A stretch of DNA of 64,000 nucleotides from Nocardioides sp. (GTDB lineage: Bacteria; Actinomycetota; Actinomycetes; Propionibacteriales; Nocardioidaceae), in NCBI GenBank assembly GCA_037045645.1, contig JBAOIH010000001.1, positions 1,364,001-1,428,000 on the forward strand. The letters run 5' to 3'. Made by a program: the position numbers and the translations under genes. Below, piece by piece: positions 17,276-25,550 of this stretch (within the stretch, counting starts at the first letter, position 1; each line of letters starts with the position of its first letter). The notes beneath the pieces were generated by a model. That model made no database searches, was not told where the DNA came from, and saw only the letters and a list, made by a program, of their open reading frames with translations.

Positions 17276-17647
17276 CAAAGGAATGAGCGCTTCAGCCAAT
17301 CGGGTGGCGATGTCGGGGACCTCAAGTGACCCTTCCGCCACGGACATCACCAGGGTGAAGGCATCATCGTCCGGCATCTCCACCCAGCTGTCATTCAAGG
17401 CGAGGAAAGCGACTGCGGCTGCCCAGGCGAGTCTCTTGTTGCCATCCACAAGAGCGTGGTTGCGACATATCGAGTGCAACAAGGCCGCGGCCTTGTCAGA
17501 CAAGGTCGGGTAAGCGTCTTCCCCGAACACGCTCGATCGCGGCCGCGCCGCCGCCGAATCCAAGAGTCCTGGATCCCGGACTGGCCCAGCGCCTAGGCGC
17601 TTGGTGAGGAAGAGCAGGTCTTCGAGCGAGAGATAAGTCGTCGCCAT
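17264..17647 (-). CDS. doc: Doc-type toxin (Fic fold)
   Basis: The 127-residue protein carries the Doc version of the Fic motif, NHALVDGNKRLAW, near residues 62-74. Doc toxins of phage P1 type phosphorylate EF-Tu and stop translation. The start MATTYLSLEDLLFLTKRLG is the family beginning, and its ATG overlaps the antitoxin stop. It forms a two-gene module with the upstream small gene. The first His of the motif and the GNKR loop are intact, so it is probably active. It is out of place between sterol operons and may stabilise this region. Confidence 0.85.
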   Translation of the reverse strand: MATTYLSLEDLLFLTKRLGAGPVRDPGLLDSAAARPRSSVFGEDAYPTLSDKAAALLHSICRNHALVDGNKRLAWAAAVAFLALNDSWVEMPDDDAFTLVMSVAEGSLEVPDIATRLAEALIPLRGR

Positions 17648-17847
17648 CACGCGGAGCCGAGGCGGTCGAGCACGTCGCCCCACCGGTCGAGCACGTCGTC
17701 CATGATGCGATCGATGCGCTCGCGGTGTTCCGACCTCTCATAGCGCTCCAGCACCGCGCGGCGTACGACCTCCTGCTTGGACAAACCTTCCGCCGCGGCC
17801 AGGGCGGTGAGTGCCTTGTCAAGTTCGTCGTCGGTGCGCAGAGTCAT
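17647..17847 (-). CDS. Ribbon-helix-helix antitoxin partner of Doc
   Basis: The 66-residue protein starts MTLRTDDELDKALTALAAAE and continues GLSKQEVVRRAVLERYER, a ribbon-helix-helix DNA-binding pattern. An acidic/basic helix with the repeat DDVLDRWGDVLDRLG follows and probably contacts the toxin. It precedes doc with overlapping ATGA. Alternative ATG codons at 17859 and 17862 would add 4-5 residues, but these run into the operator-like palindrome just upstream. The gene should neutralise Doc and repress its own promoter. Confidence 0.75.
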   Translation of the reverse strand: MTLRTDDELDKALTALAAAEGLSKQEVVRRAVLERYERSEHRERIDRIMDDVLDRWGDVLDRLGSA

Positions 17848-17862
17848 GGCCACAAGCATCAT

Positions 17863-17879
17863 GATACCAACTCGGTATC
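17863..17879. promoter_or_regulatory. Palindromic operator of the toxin-antitoxin module
   Basis: GATACC-AACTC-GGTATC is a perfect inverted repeat 16 bases upstream of the antitoxin ATG on the minus strand. RHH antitoxins autoregulate by binding such sites. Confidence 0.55.
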
Positions 17880-17916
17880 GAAACCCGACTTCTTTCACCC
17901 GTAGAGAACGCGGCGC

Positions 17917-18528
17917 TCAACGCAGCGGGTGACCCCGCGGGCGCGGCGGGTGACCAGCCCAGACGTGCGCCAGGGTCCCGACCGTCAGCAATCCGAACGC
18001 GACCACCCAGGTGACATCCCAGGTCGCCGGATACATCAACCAGCCCGGTGCCGCGAGATGTGGGTGCAGGTCGTATTCCCTAGGCACCGTCAGATAGCTC
18101 ACCGAGACCCAGAGGAAGGGCAACATCCAGCCCAGTTGCGGTCCAACCGCAGCTCCGCAGAGCAAGCCGAGCCCCGACAGCCCGAGCGCGTTGCGCGCCA
18201 TCTCCAGTCCGCCACGCTCCAAAGCGAGTTCGGGCAAGAGAGCCCAGGCGAGCAGGCAGCAGACCACGACGCCACCCACCACGACCGCGAGGTCAGCCCG
18301 CACGCTCGGTCGACCGGCCGAGCCGTCAACCTCATGCTGGACGTACGCTCCCGGTGCCAGCAGCACGGCGACCGCCAGACCGCCGAGCACCACCGCAGGC
18401 ACTCGGCCCAGGTGATCGTCGTGCGCCCAGTCGCGCACCCAGTTGGCGAACCATGCGGAACCTACGACCGCTGCCAGGGCGCTCGGCCACGACCACCACA
18501 GGCCGCGCATCCGGACCCAGCGCGTCAT
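17917..18528 (-). CDS. Membrane protein at the end of an ABC operon, function unknown
   Basis: The 203-residue protein has about five hydrophobic segments (for example ALAAVVGSAWFANWV, VPAVVLGGLAVAVLLAP, LAVVVGGVVVCCLLAWALLP). I recognise no enzyme motif. It follows the large membrane protein gene by 5 bases in the same direction and is probably a second membrane component of the same exporter. The ATG chosen gives MTRWVRMRGLWWSW, a positively charged start before the first helix; longer frames add residues with no membrane character. Confidence 0.6.
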   Translation of the reverse strand: MTRWVRMRGLWWSWPSALAAVVGSAWFANWVRDWAHDDHLGRVPAVVLGGLAVAVLLAPGAYVQHEVDGSAGRPSVRADLAVVVGGVVVCCLLAWALLPELALERGGLEMARNALGLSGLGLLCGAAVGPQLGWMLPFLWVSVSYLTVPREYDLHPHLAAPGWLMYPATWDVTWVVAFGLLTVGTLAHVWAGHPPRPRGHPLR

Positions 18529-18533
18529 GGTGA

Positions 18534-19874
18534 TCAGACCTTGGGCAGCACGGCGGCCGCAGCTTCTGCTGCTTCGACATCGCATGAGCGCGCCGCAGCA
18601 AGGAGCAGGCTGGCGTACTCAGACTTCTGCATCTGTGTCGCGGCTGCGAACCTGGCACCCACCCGCTCCTCCGGGTAGACCTCGTCACTGTCGCTGAGCC
18701 AGTCGGAGACGGGAAAGGCCGCATAGAAGAAGACGTTGAGAACCTTCTCCTGCTCGGGGCTGGGCCTTCGGGCTTGGAAGTCGAACCGCTCAGGGCAATA
18801 GCCTTGCGGATCGAAGAGTGCACCGACATAGAGTGGATCCACGTTCCACAGGACCCCACCTGCGACATGGCCCCAAGGATCGATCGGGACGGACTGCGTC
18901 GGCAGTTGGGTGTGGTCCAGAGGGGCGTTGTATCTCGTCGGCCCCGCCCATGTTGGTGCTCCGCGGATGCCCTCCATCTGTTTGAGCATCCTGCGCGCGG
19001 CGTCCTTCGTGACATCCAGCGAGTGTTGGTTGGCGGCAAGCACGCACACCTTGGGGCCGGAGTCCTTCGTGCAGACGACGGCCACGTCCGTTGCTGCCTC
19101 GCCTTGGGCGCCAGCCGCCATGGCCGGTGCCACGCACGCGCCCCCGACAACCGCCCCCACGACTCCCAGTGTCAGTGCGCCTCGGCCCCGTCCAGGTCCG
19201 CGCTGCATCGACGAAAGCCCCCACGCCGCGAGAGCGCACGCGGTGAGCACGAGAGCACTCCATGCGACCGCGTCACGTTGGAAGACGGCGTACGTGTCCT
19301 CCCCCAAAGTGCCACTGCCCACCATCGCGTTCAGACCGTCGTTGCGATAAGCCGTCAGGCCGATCAGCAGATAGCCGAGCAATCCCGCCATCGGCGCCAC
19401 CACCCGCCACCGCAGGAGCCGCCCGAGCGCGTAGCCGAAGGTGACGTACGCCAGCACGGTCGGCGCCATCGCGAGCACATACCAAGCCGCCGCGCTCGTG
19501 CCCCAGCCGCCGACGATCAGGATCGACGCGGCGGCGGTGCTCCAACCGAGAAGCACCCCTGCAAACACCGCGAGGGCCAACGCCGCGATCTCCGTTGAGG
19601 CGCGAGTCAGCGCCGCGGTCGGCATCGATTCCAGGGTTTCGGTGACGTCAGACCTGGCCGTACGCCCGCCCTGCCATGCGCCCAGGGTGAGCGCCACCGG
19701 GCCGATGACGATCGTGAGATCGCGCAGCAGCATGCCCAGGTCGTTCCAGCGAGTGCCCCACGAAGCCCCCTTGGACCAGAGCAGCACCGTCACGAGCAGC
19801 GTCAGCGCCGAGACTGCGAACACGCAGGTGCCATGTCTCAGTTCGCGACGGACCGCGCCTGCCCACCCTCTCAT
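18534..19874 (-). CDS. ABC-associated integral membrane protein with large C-terminal domain
   Basis: The 446-residue protein has about six transmembrane helices in residues 1-270 (for example VFAVSALTLLVTVLLW, LTIVIGPVALTLGAW, MAPTVLAYVTFGYALG), then a soluble region of about 170 residues. That region contains Cys residues (VVCTKDSGPKVCVLAANQHS) and is presumably extracellular. It overlaps the ATPase gene by 4 bases and is likely its permease partner. No substrate can be inferred. The Cys-containing region is unlike standard ABC-2 permeases and may be a peptide- or metal-sensing part; this is a guess. Confidence 0.65.
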   Translation of the reverse strand: MRGWAGAVRRELRHGTCVFAVSALTLLVTVLLWSKGASWGTRWNDLGMLLRDLTIVIGPVALTLGAWQGGRTARSDVTETLESMPTAALTRASTEIAALALAVFAGVLLGWSTAAASILIVGGWGTSAAAWYVLAMAPTVLAYVTFGYALGRLLRWRVVAPMAGLLGYLLIGLTAYRNDGLNAMVGSGTLGEDTYAVFQRDAVAWSALVLTACALAAWGLSSMQRGPGRGRGALTLGVVGAVVGGACVAPAMAAGAQGEAATDVAVVCTKDSGPKVCVLAANQHSLDVTKDAARRMLKQMEGIRGAPTWAGPTRYNAPLDHTQLPTQSVPIDPWGHVAGGVLWNVDPLYVGALFDPQGYCPERFDFQARRPSPEQEKVLNVFFYAAFPVSDWLSDSDEVYPEERVGARFAAATQMQKSEYASLLLAAARSCDVEAAEAAAAVLPKV

Positions 19875-20620
19875 CGGATCGCCCGACTCGTACGCAGAGT
19901 TGCGGTGTAGCCGCGCTCGACCGCTGAGTCTCCTGCGGACTCAGAGTCGAGTCCGCGTGCGGCGAGCGCGTGCGGGTCGGTGCGCTCGACGACCCGGCCC
20001 TCGTCCATGATCGTCACGGTGTCGCAGGCGTGCGCGACGTCTTCGACCAGATGGGTCGAGACCACAACACACGTGTCGGAGCCGAGTTCACGAAGGAGTT
20101 CGCGGAATCCGACTCGTTGCTCGGGGTCGAGCCCCACTGTCGGCTCGTCGAGCAGCAGCAGTCGCGGATCGTTGACGATCGCCTGCGCCACGCCGACGCG
20201 GCGCTGCATGCCACCCGACAGTTTGCGCAACTTGGTGTCGGCGCGGTCGGCAAGGTCGACTCGAGACAACGCGCGGTCCGCCGCGAGCGGGATCTCGCTG
20301 CTGGGCATCCGGCGCAACCAGGCGACGTACTCGACGTACTCCCGAGCCGTGAAGCCCCGATAGAAGCCCAGGGTCTGGGGGAGGTAGCCGAGTTGCTCGC
20401 GCACCTTGCGTACGCCGGCCGCATCGGTGAAGGAATGCCCCAATACCTCGACTGTGCCGCCGTCATGGCGCAACGTGGTGGCGAGCACCCGGATCAAGGT
20501 GCTCTTGCCGGCCCCGTTGGGGCCGAGCAGTCCGTGTACGCCCGCAGCGAGGTCTAGGTCGACCTCGCGCAGCACCTCCGTACGCCCGAAGCTCACGCTG
20601 ACTCCCTGCAGATCGATCAT
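19871..20620 (-). CDS. ABC-2 type exporter ATP-binding protein
   Basis: This 249-residue ATPase shows Walker A LLGPNGAGKST, Q-loop YLPQTLGFYRG, signature KLSGGMQRRVGVAQ, Walker B LLLLDEPTVGLD and switch STHLVEDVAH. It resembles BcrA/NodI-type ATPases of ABC-2 exporters. The ATG overlaps the stop of the anti-sigma-like gene by 4 bases, so the operon sigma - anti-sigma - ATPase - permease - membrane protein is tightly coupled. It probably exports a signal, lipid or peptide in response to the sigma factor. Confidence 0.87.
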   Translation of the reverse strand: MIDLQGVSVSFGRTEVLREVDLDLAAGVHGLLGPNGAGKSTLIRVLATTLRHDGGTVEVLGHSFTDAAGVRKVREQLGYLPQTLGFYRGFTAREYVEYVAWLRRMPSSEIPLAADRALSRVDLADRADTKLRKLSGGMQRRVGVAQAIVNDPRLLLLDEPTVGLDPEQRVGFRELLRELGSDTCVVVSTHLVEDVAHACDTVTIMDEGRVVERTDPHALAARGLDSESAGDSAVERGYTATLRTSRAIR

Positions 20621-21429
20621 CTGGTGCTCCTCGGGATCGAGTTGACGCGATGTTGGATCACCCACGCGAGCAGCCCGGCGACGACGCAGGACCACAGCAC
20701 CACCCCCGCGCCGGAAGGAGCCACCAGCCAGGTGCCGCCGTGCAGGGCGAAACGAGGGGTGAAGACTGCGATCACGGCCATGGACCACACGACGAAGAGG
20801 CCCTGTGCGGCTCGCTCCACTCCCGCCCAGGTGCCGAGAACGAGCGCCCCGAGGCTGAGGCCGAGTCCGGGCAGCAGCCAGACGACGAGTTGGCCAGGTG
20901 CCGCCCCGACGAGATGCAAAACCAAGATCCCGCACGGGATGCTCAAGGCGAGCACCGCTCCCGTACGAAGCAAGGCGATCTCGAGCCCGCCGCGAGGAGA
21001 AGCATCCGTGACCGCGTCGCGGTCGGCCGCTGCGTAGACGGTGGCGACGAGCGCGAGGGGGAGGAGGGGAGCCAGGCCGACCGCCCAGGGAGCCGATCCG
21101 CCTGGTCCGCTCCACGCGTCCGCGATCAGCAGCACCCCTATGCCGACGAAAAGGGTGCCGATCCAGGCCCACCACGGTCCGAGGACTCCCGCGACGATCG
21201 CGGAGATCGGCGTACGTGCGTAGGAGCGTTCTTGCAATGCCAGTGCCTCGCGGGCCGACGCCAGCGTGTTGCGGTCCTGGGCGGTCAACAGTCGGGTGAG
21301 GACCTGTCTGCATTCGACGCAGGTCGGCAGGTGCGTCTCGATGGACCAGGCAACCGCGTCCGTGGCGCCGCCCGTGGCGTACGCCTGAAGTGCGGCGGCA
21401 TCTGCATGCCATTGTGCCGGTTGCGTCAT
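20617..21429 (-). CDS. Zinc-finger anti-sigma-like membrane protein
   Basis: The 270-residue protein starts with an anti-sigma zf-HC2 domain: H-x3-C-x2-C in ETHLPTCVECRQVLTRLL (His at about 35, Cys 39 and 42). Six or more hydrophobic helices follow. zf-HC2 proteins hold ECF sigma factors at the membrane, and its ATG overlaps the sigma gene stop by 4 bases. The multi-helix membrane part is larger than the single helix of typical anti-sigma factors and may also take part in the exporter. MTQPAQWHADAA is the chosen start. Confidence 0.75.
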   Translation of the reverse strand: MTQPAQWHADAAALQAYATGGATDAVAWSIETHLPTCVECRQVLTRLLTAQDRNTLASAREALALQERSYARTPISAIVAGVLGPWWAWIGTLFVGIGVLLIADAWSGPGGSAPWAVGLAPLLPLALVATVYAAADRDAVTDASPRGGLEIALLRTGAVLALSIPCGILVLHLVGAAPGQLVVWLLPGLGLSLGALVLGTWAGVERAAQGLFVVWSMAVIAVFTPRFALHGGTWLVAPSGAGVVLWSCVVAGLLAWVIQHRVNSIPRSTR

Positions 21430-21974
21430 GACTCCTCCTGCAGTCGGTTGGGGTGGGCCAGCCACTCGCGCAGTGAGCCGCGAGCGCGAGACACGCGCGA
21501 CTTCACGGTGCCTTCGGCGACGCCGAGCAGTACGGCGGCATCACGAGTGCTCAGCCCGTCGATCACGGTGGCTTGGAGTGTGGCGATGAGTTCGGGGGAG
21601 AGGTTGTCGAGTGCCAGCGTCAGACGAGGATCGACCATTCCGGCCAGTGCCTCGTCCTCGCTGGACGCACTGGTGGCCTGTGGAGCGGAGTCGCTCGGCA
21701 CTGCCCGGTTGGCGCTGCGGCGGTGGAGGTCGATCAGGCGACGAGACGCGATCGTCCAGAGCCAACCGCCGGCGTCTTCGCCCTTGAAGGATGCCGCGTT
21801 GCGCCAGGCAGCCAGGAACGTCTCCTGGAGCAGGTCGGCCGCGTCGTCGGGCGCGCGGCGCTTGAGCCGGAGCAACAGCGTCGAGGCGTGGCGCGACCAC
21901 AACTCGTCGAACGCGCCCTCATCCCCGCGCGCGATGAGCCGCAGCAGGTCGCCGTCGCTCTGGTAGTCGCTCAC
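21426..21974 (-). CDS. ECF RNA polymerase sigma factor
   Basis: The 182-residue protein has sigma region 2 (DEGAFDELWSRHASTLLL, with DAADLLQETFLAAWRN) and region 4 (LSTRDAAVLLGVAEGTVKSR), joined by an acidic linker. It lacks regions 1 and 3, as in ECF sigma factors. It is the first gene of the five-gene operon and should direct its own transcription unless held by the zinc-finger protein. The start is GTG. The upstream region holds a 32-base repeat array shared with the divergent DinB gene. Confidence 0.88.
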   Translation of the reverse strand: MSDYQSDGDLLRLIARGDEGAFDELWSRHASTLLLRLKRRAPDDAADLLQETFLAAWRNAASFKGEDAGGWLWTIASRRLIDLHRRSANRAVPSDSAPQATSASSEDEALAGMVDPRLTLALDNLSPELIATLQATVIDGLSTRDAAVLLGVAEGTVKSRVSRARGSLREWLAHPNRLQEES

Positions 21975-22017
21975 ATCGGGTCAATCGCACCACACCGCCC
22001 CCCGGTTCCGCCGAACT

Positions 22018-22135
22018 GTCGCGTCTGCTCCGCGAAAACACGCTGACCTGTCGCGTCTGCTTCGCGAAAACACGCTGACCTGTCGCATCTGCTTCGCGAA
22101 AACACGCTGACCTGTCGCATCTGCTTCGCGCACGG
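22018..22135. repeat. 32-base tandem repeat array, about 3.5 copies
   Basis: Units of 32 bases start at 22021, 22053, 22085 and 22117 (the last partial), each with the core GACCTGTCGC(G/A)TCTGC. They fill the divergent gap between the sigma gene and the DinB gene. A related array in inverted orientation lies on the other side of DinB at 22659. No spacers exist, which excludes a CRISPR. Confidence 0.88.
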
Positions 22136-22167
22136 AGACTTTGACTCGTCCGGAGGGGAGCAGCAGG

Positions 22168-22653
22168 GTGACGTACATGAACTGGCTCGTCGCGGACGAA
22201 CGTACGACCTTGCGAGCGCTAGTGGATGACCAGCGCAACGCGATCGCCGACCTCCTCGATGGACTTACCGAGGAAGAGGCCCGAGCATCCTTGGTGCCGT
22301 CGTTGACCACCGTGCTGGGTGTTGTGAAGCACGCAAGTTTCGTCGAGAACGTGTGGTTTGCTCATCGCATCGGAGGTTCAAGTCGTGAATCACTCGGACT
22401 CCCAGAGACGGTCGACGAGAGTTTCCTGTTGACTGCAGACGACACGATCGACTCCGTTCGCGCGCGGTTTCTCGCCACATGCGAAAGATCTCGCCAGATC
22501 GAGGCCCAGCGTTCGCTCGACGAGATCTTCGATTGGCGCGGGACGCCCGTGAGCCTGCGCTGGATCCAGGGACACATGGTGCGCGAACTGGCCCGGCATG
22601 CAGGTCATGGCGACATCCTGGTCGAGCAACTCAGGGCGAGACGCGCGACCTGA
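22168..22653 (+). CDS. DinB/DUF664 family protein
   Basis: The 161-residue protein belongs to the DinB-like four-helix superfamily (DUF664). It shows the three metal histidines expected: VVKHASFVENVWF, then WIQGHMVRELARHAGHGDIL. Relatives are thiol-dependent or of unknown enzymatic role. The GTG start is supported by GGAGGGGAG about 10 bases upstream; an ATG three codons later and a TTG upstream are alternatives. The gene is alone, boxed in by two inverted 32-base repeat arrays, which is the notable point about it. Confidence 0.78.
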   Translation: MTYMNWLVADERTTLRALVDDQRNAIADLLDGLTEEEARASLVPSLTTVLGVVKHASFVENVWFAHRIGGSSRESLGLPETVDESFLLTADDTIDSVRARFLATCERSRQIEAQRSLDEIFDWRGTPVSLRWIQGHMVRELARHAGHGDILVEQLRARRAT

Positions 22654-22658
22654 CCGGA

Positions 22659-22836
22659 GCAGATGCGACAGGTCGACGCCATTGCGCGGAGCAGATGCGA
22701 CAGGTCGACGCCATTGCGCGGAGCAGATGCGACAGGTCGACGCCATTGCGCGGAGCAGATGCGACAGGTCGAGGCCGTTCCGCGGAGCAGATGCGACAGG
22801 TCGAGGCCGTTCCGCGGAGCAGATGCGACAGGTCAG
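22659..22836. repeat. 32-base tandem repeat array, about 5.6 copies
   Basis: Units start at 22659, 22691, 22723, 22755, 22787 and 22819 (partial) with the core GCAGATGCGACAGGTC, the reverse complement of the core in the array at 22018. The first three units are identical and the next two share other variant bases (GAGGCCGTTC), implying recent stepwise duplication. The last unit contains the ipdC stop codon. The array separates the convergent 3' ends of DinB and ipdC. Confidence 0.92.
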
Positions 22837-23918
22837 CGTACGGCGGCGGCTGCGGCGCTCAACGCCTCCACAGCGCCGAGCACTACGCGATCGATCAGTT
22901 CCTCGCACGACGGAAGGTCGTCCAGCAGGCCGACGACCTGGCCGCTCGCCAAGACTCCGGCCGACACGTCACCTTCGACGAGGCCCGCCTTGAGCATCAT
23001 CGGCGTGTTGGCCGCCGCAGCGGTCTGCGCCAGCGAGCGCTCGCCCGAGCGAGCCAGGCGTACGCCGTCGCGCGCCAGTGCGCCCCATGACATGCCGGAC
23101 GAGCGCTTGAACTCCAATGTCCGGCGCACCGTGGGCGCCACCCGGCGTACGACCGAGGTCTCCAACAGCGACTCGACGTACGGCGTGCGCAGCATCCGGT
23201 GCGGCATCCCGTCGGCCTTGTCGGTGACGACCGTGCCGTTGAGGTCGTACGACAGGTAGAGCCTCCTTGACCGCCTGCGGCACCGCGGAGTCCGAGGTCA
23301 GCAGGAAGCGGGTGCCCATCCCGATCCCGGCGGCGCCGTACGACAAGGCCGCAGCCAATCCGCGCCCGTCGAAGAAGCCACCCGCCGCGATCACCGGGAT
23401 CGAATGACCTGCGGCAGCCAGCCCGTCCAGGACGGAGGGCAGCAGCAATGTCGTCGGAGTCGAACCCGTATGACCACCACCCTCGCCGCCCTGGATCATC
23501 ACCGCGTCGGCGCCCCACGACGCGACCTTGATCGGCGTGCTTGGGCAGGCCCACGCTCGGGATCACGACGATGTCGTGTTCCTTCAGGCGAGCGATCAGT
23601 TCGGGCTTGGGCGCGAGCGCGAACGACGCCACCTTCACGCCGTGTTCGATCAACAACGAGCAGCGGTCGCCCGCGTCACCGGCATCGGCGCGCAGATTGA
23701 CCCCGAACGGCGCAGACGTTCGTCCGCGAACCTCGACGATCGCCTTCTCCAACTCCGGCAACGTCATGGTCGCCGAGGCCAGGATGCCCGAGCCCGCCGG
23801 CATTCGCGGTGGCGGAGACCAGTCGTGGCCCGGCCACCCAGCCCATCCCCGTCTGCACGACCGGGTGTCGTACGCCCGCCAATTCCGTCAAAGCAGTCGA
23901 CAATCGCTGCTCAATCAT
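22833..23918 (-). CDS. ipdC: IpdC, NPD-family FMN oxidoreductase, split by three single-base shifts
   Basis: IpdC is an FMN enzyme of the nitronate monooxygenase fold that acts on HIP-CoA intermediates. The pieces in order are MIEQRLSTALTELAGVRHPV to ANAGGLG, ILASATMTLPELEKAIVEVR to VGLPKHA, IKVASWGADAVMIQGGEGGG to AVKEA, and YLSYDLNGTVV to the stop. The joins at about 23803, 23535 and 23260 each need one base removed. The product would be about 360 residues, as in the family, and every fragment is conserved, so the breaks look like sequencing errors. GGAGGTCCCC precedes the ATG. It overlaps ipdB by 8 bases. Confidence 0.75.
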
Positions 23919-24678
23919 TGGGGACCTCCTTGAAGCGCAGCCCCTTCGGGTCGAGCATCTCGCGGATGAGTACGAGCTCGTCCACGGCGCGGCGCCGCGG
24001 GTCTCGGGCACGGAGGCCGGGCAGGTGGATCTCGAAGCCGGACGCCTCCTGCACCTCCGAGACGGTCACCCCCGGATGCACCGACAGCAACTGCACGGTG
24101 TCGTCAGGGCCGTTGACGTCGAACACGCCCAGGTTGGTGACGATCCGGTGGATGTCGTTGAACTCCGAGGCGCCGCGGCCGGCCGCGCGCGCCCGCGCAG
24201 GCCCGACGCCCGAGACGATGTCGACCGCCTCCACGAAGACCCGAGGCGATTGCCGCGGCACCCAGTAGGAGGTCCGGTTGTTGACCGTGTTGCCCGGTGC
24301 GCCGCGCGACCCCAGCAGTTGCCGCTTGGGTTGGGTGAAGGAGCCGATCGCGGAGATGTTCTGGTTGCCGTGCTTGTCGATCTGGGTCGCACCCATCATC
24401 ACGTGACGCTTGCCGTACGCCACCACGTCGAAGACGCGGCGAAACGGGATCCAGCCCTCGACCACGTCCGCGCGCGCGAACAGCGGGGGAGTGCCCGCCA
24501 AGAACAGCGACTCGCCATCGGAGATCACCAGGTCGGGGTTGGACGTGAGCTTGGCCAGCCTCGCCCCGAGCATCGGCATGATGCCCATCGGCGACCCGAA
24601 GATCTCTCCGTCCTCAGCGAAGGCATCCGCGACCGCACAGGCGCAGACCTCGGCGCGAGCGAATTCGTCCAGGTTCAT
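23911..24678 (-). CDS. ipdB: CoA-transferase-like hydrolase beta subunit IpdB
   Basis: IpdA and IpdB form a heterotetramer that opens the last steroid ring (COCHEA-CoA ring hydrolysis). The 255-residue subunit starts MNLDEFARAEVCACAVADAF, shows GSPMGIMPMLGARLAKLTSN, and has the conserved MMGATQIDKHGNQN and NLGVFDVNG stretches of family I CoA-transferases. In this family the usual CoA-transferase glutamate is used for hydration or hydrolysis chemistry. A GGAGG lies 7 bases before the ATG. The start overlaps the ipdA stop by 4 bases. Confidence 0.9.
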   Translation of the reverse strand: MNLDEFARAEVCACAVADAFAEDGEIFGSPMGIMPMLGARLAKLTSNPDLVISDGESLFLAGTPPLFARADVVEGWIPFRRVFDVVAYGKRHVMMGATQIDKHGNQNISAIGSFTQPKRQLLGSRGAPGNTVNNRTSYWVPRQSPRVFVEAVDIVSGVGPARARAAGRGASEFNDIHRIVTNLGVFDVNGPDDTVQLLSVHPGVTVSEVQEASGFEIHLPGLRARDPRRRAVDELVLIREMLDPKGLRFKEVPND

Positions 24679-25550
24679 GATTCCTCCCCAAAAGCGCGTA
24701 CGGCGTCCTGATAGGCAGCCTCGTCGCCGGCCAGGAAGCGCGACTCGAAGGCCGCCCATTCGTCGTCGGTTCCAGATGCCGCTGCGGCGTACGCCTTCTG
24801 GAACGCCTCGTCGCGTTCGTAGTCGGGCACGCAGTTGGTGAAGTGCGCACCGTTCGGCGTCTCCACCACCCCGGTCACCATCATCCGGTTGAGCAGCAGC
24901 CGCTGCACGGGGGTGTCTACCGTGAGGCCGGCCGTGTCCACGATCTGCTCGACGGACACGTAGGTCTGCGACGCGGCCATCGCGAACAGGTCGTCGAAGT
25001 ACGGGTCCGGGCCCAGGTAGGACGCGTTGCCGTGCACGTCGGCGCGGTTGAGATGCACCAGGGCGACGTCGAGACGCAGCGCCGGCATGGCGACGAGTTC
25101 GGTGCCGTCGGAGTACGGCGAGGTGACGGTCTGCAACCACGGGTTGTTGACCATCACGTCCGAACCCAGCCCCGCTCGCACCGGCAGGAACGGCAGCCGC
25201 TGAGCGGCGGCTTGCAACCCGGTCATGAACATCCCCTCGTCCAACTCGACGATCTCGGGGATGGTCGCGTTCTGCCGCGCACGCTGGAAGTTGGGCTCCA
25301 GTGGGATCGAGTCCAGCGAGACGAACGCGTAGATCAGTTTGCGGATCTTGCCCGCGCGCGCGAGCAGGCCGACGTCGGCACCGCCCCACGACACGATCGT
25401 CAGATCTTTGAGGTCCGAGCGCAGGATCGCGCGTACGAGTGCCATCGGCTTGCGCCGCGGTCCCCAGCCGCCGATGCCGATGGTCATCCCGTCGGACAGC
25501 GACGCGACGATCTCCTCGATCGTCATCGTCTTGTCGCGTGGCTTGCTCAT
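24675..25550 (-). CDS. ipdA: CoA-transferase-like hydrolase alpha subunit IpdA
   Basis: The 291-residue alpha subunit begins MSKPRDKTMTIEEIVASLSD and contains the glycine-rich loop GMTIGIGGWGPRRKPMALVR, then TIVSWGGADVGLLARAGKI, IVELDEGMFMTGLQAAAQRLPF and HLNRADVHGNASYLGPD, all typical of IpdA. It works with IpdB. The ATG overlaps the echA20 stop by 4 bases, so echA20-ipdA-ipdB-ipdC is one coupled unit, in the same order as M. tuberculosis Rv3550-Rv3553. Confidence 0.92.
   Translation of the reverse strand: MSKPRDKTMTIEEIVASLSDGMTIGIGGWGPRRKPMALVRAILRSDLKDLTIVSWGGADVGLLARAGKIRKLIYAFVSLDSIPLEPNFQRARQNATIPEIVELDEGMFMTGLQAAAQRLPFLPVRAGLGSDVMVNNPWLQTVTSPYSDGTELVAMPALRLDVALVHLNRADVHGNASYLGPDPYFDDLFAMAASQTYVSVEQIVDTAGLTVDTPVQRLLLNRMMVTGVVETPNGAHFTNCVPDYERDEAFQKAYAAAASGTDDEWAAFESRFLAGDEAAYQDAVRAFGEES

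Noticed and set aside
22018..22836. CRISPR-like periodic repeats
   Set aside because: The 32-base units are directly contiguous with no variable spacers, and no cas gene is near.
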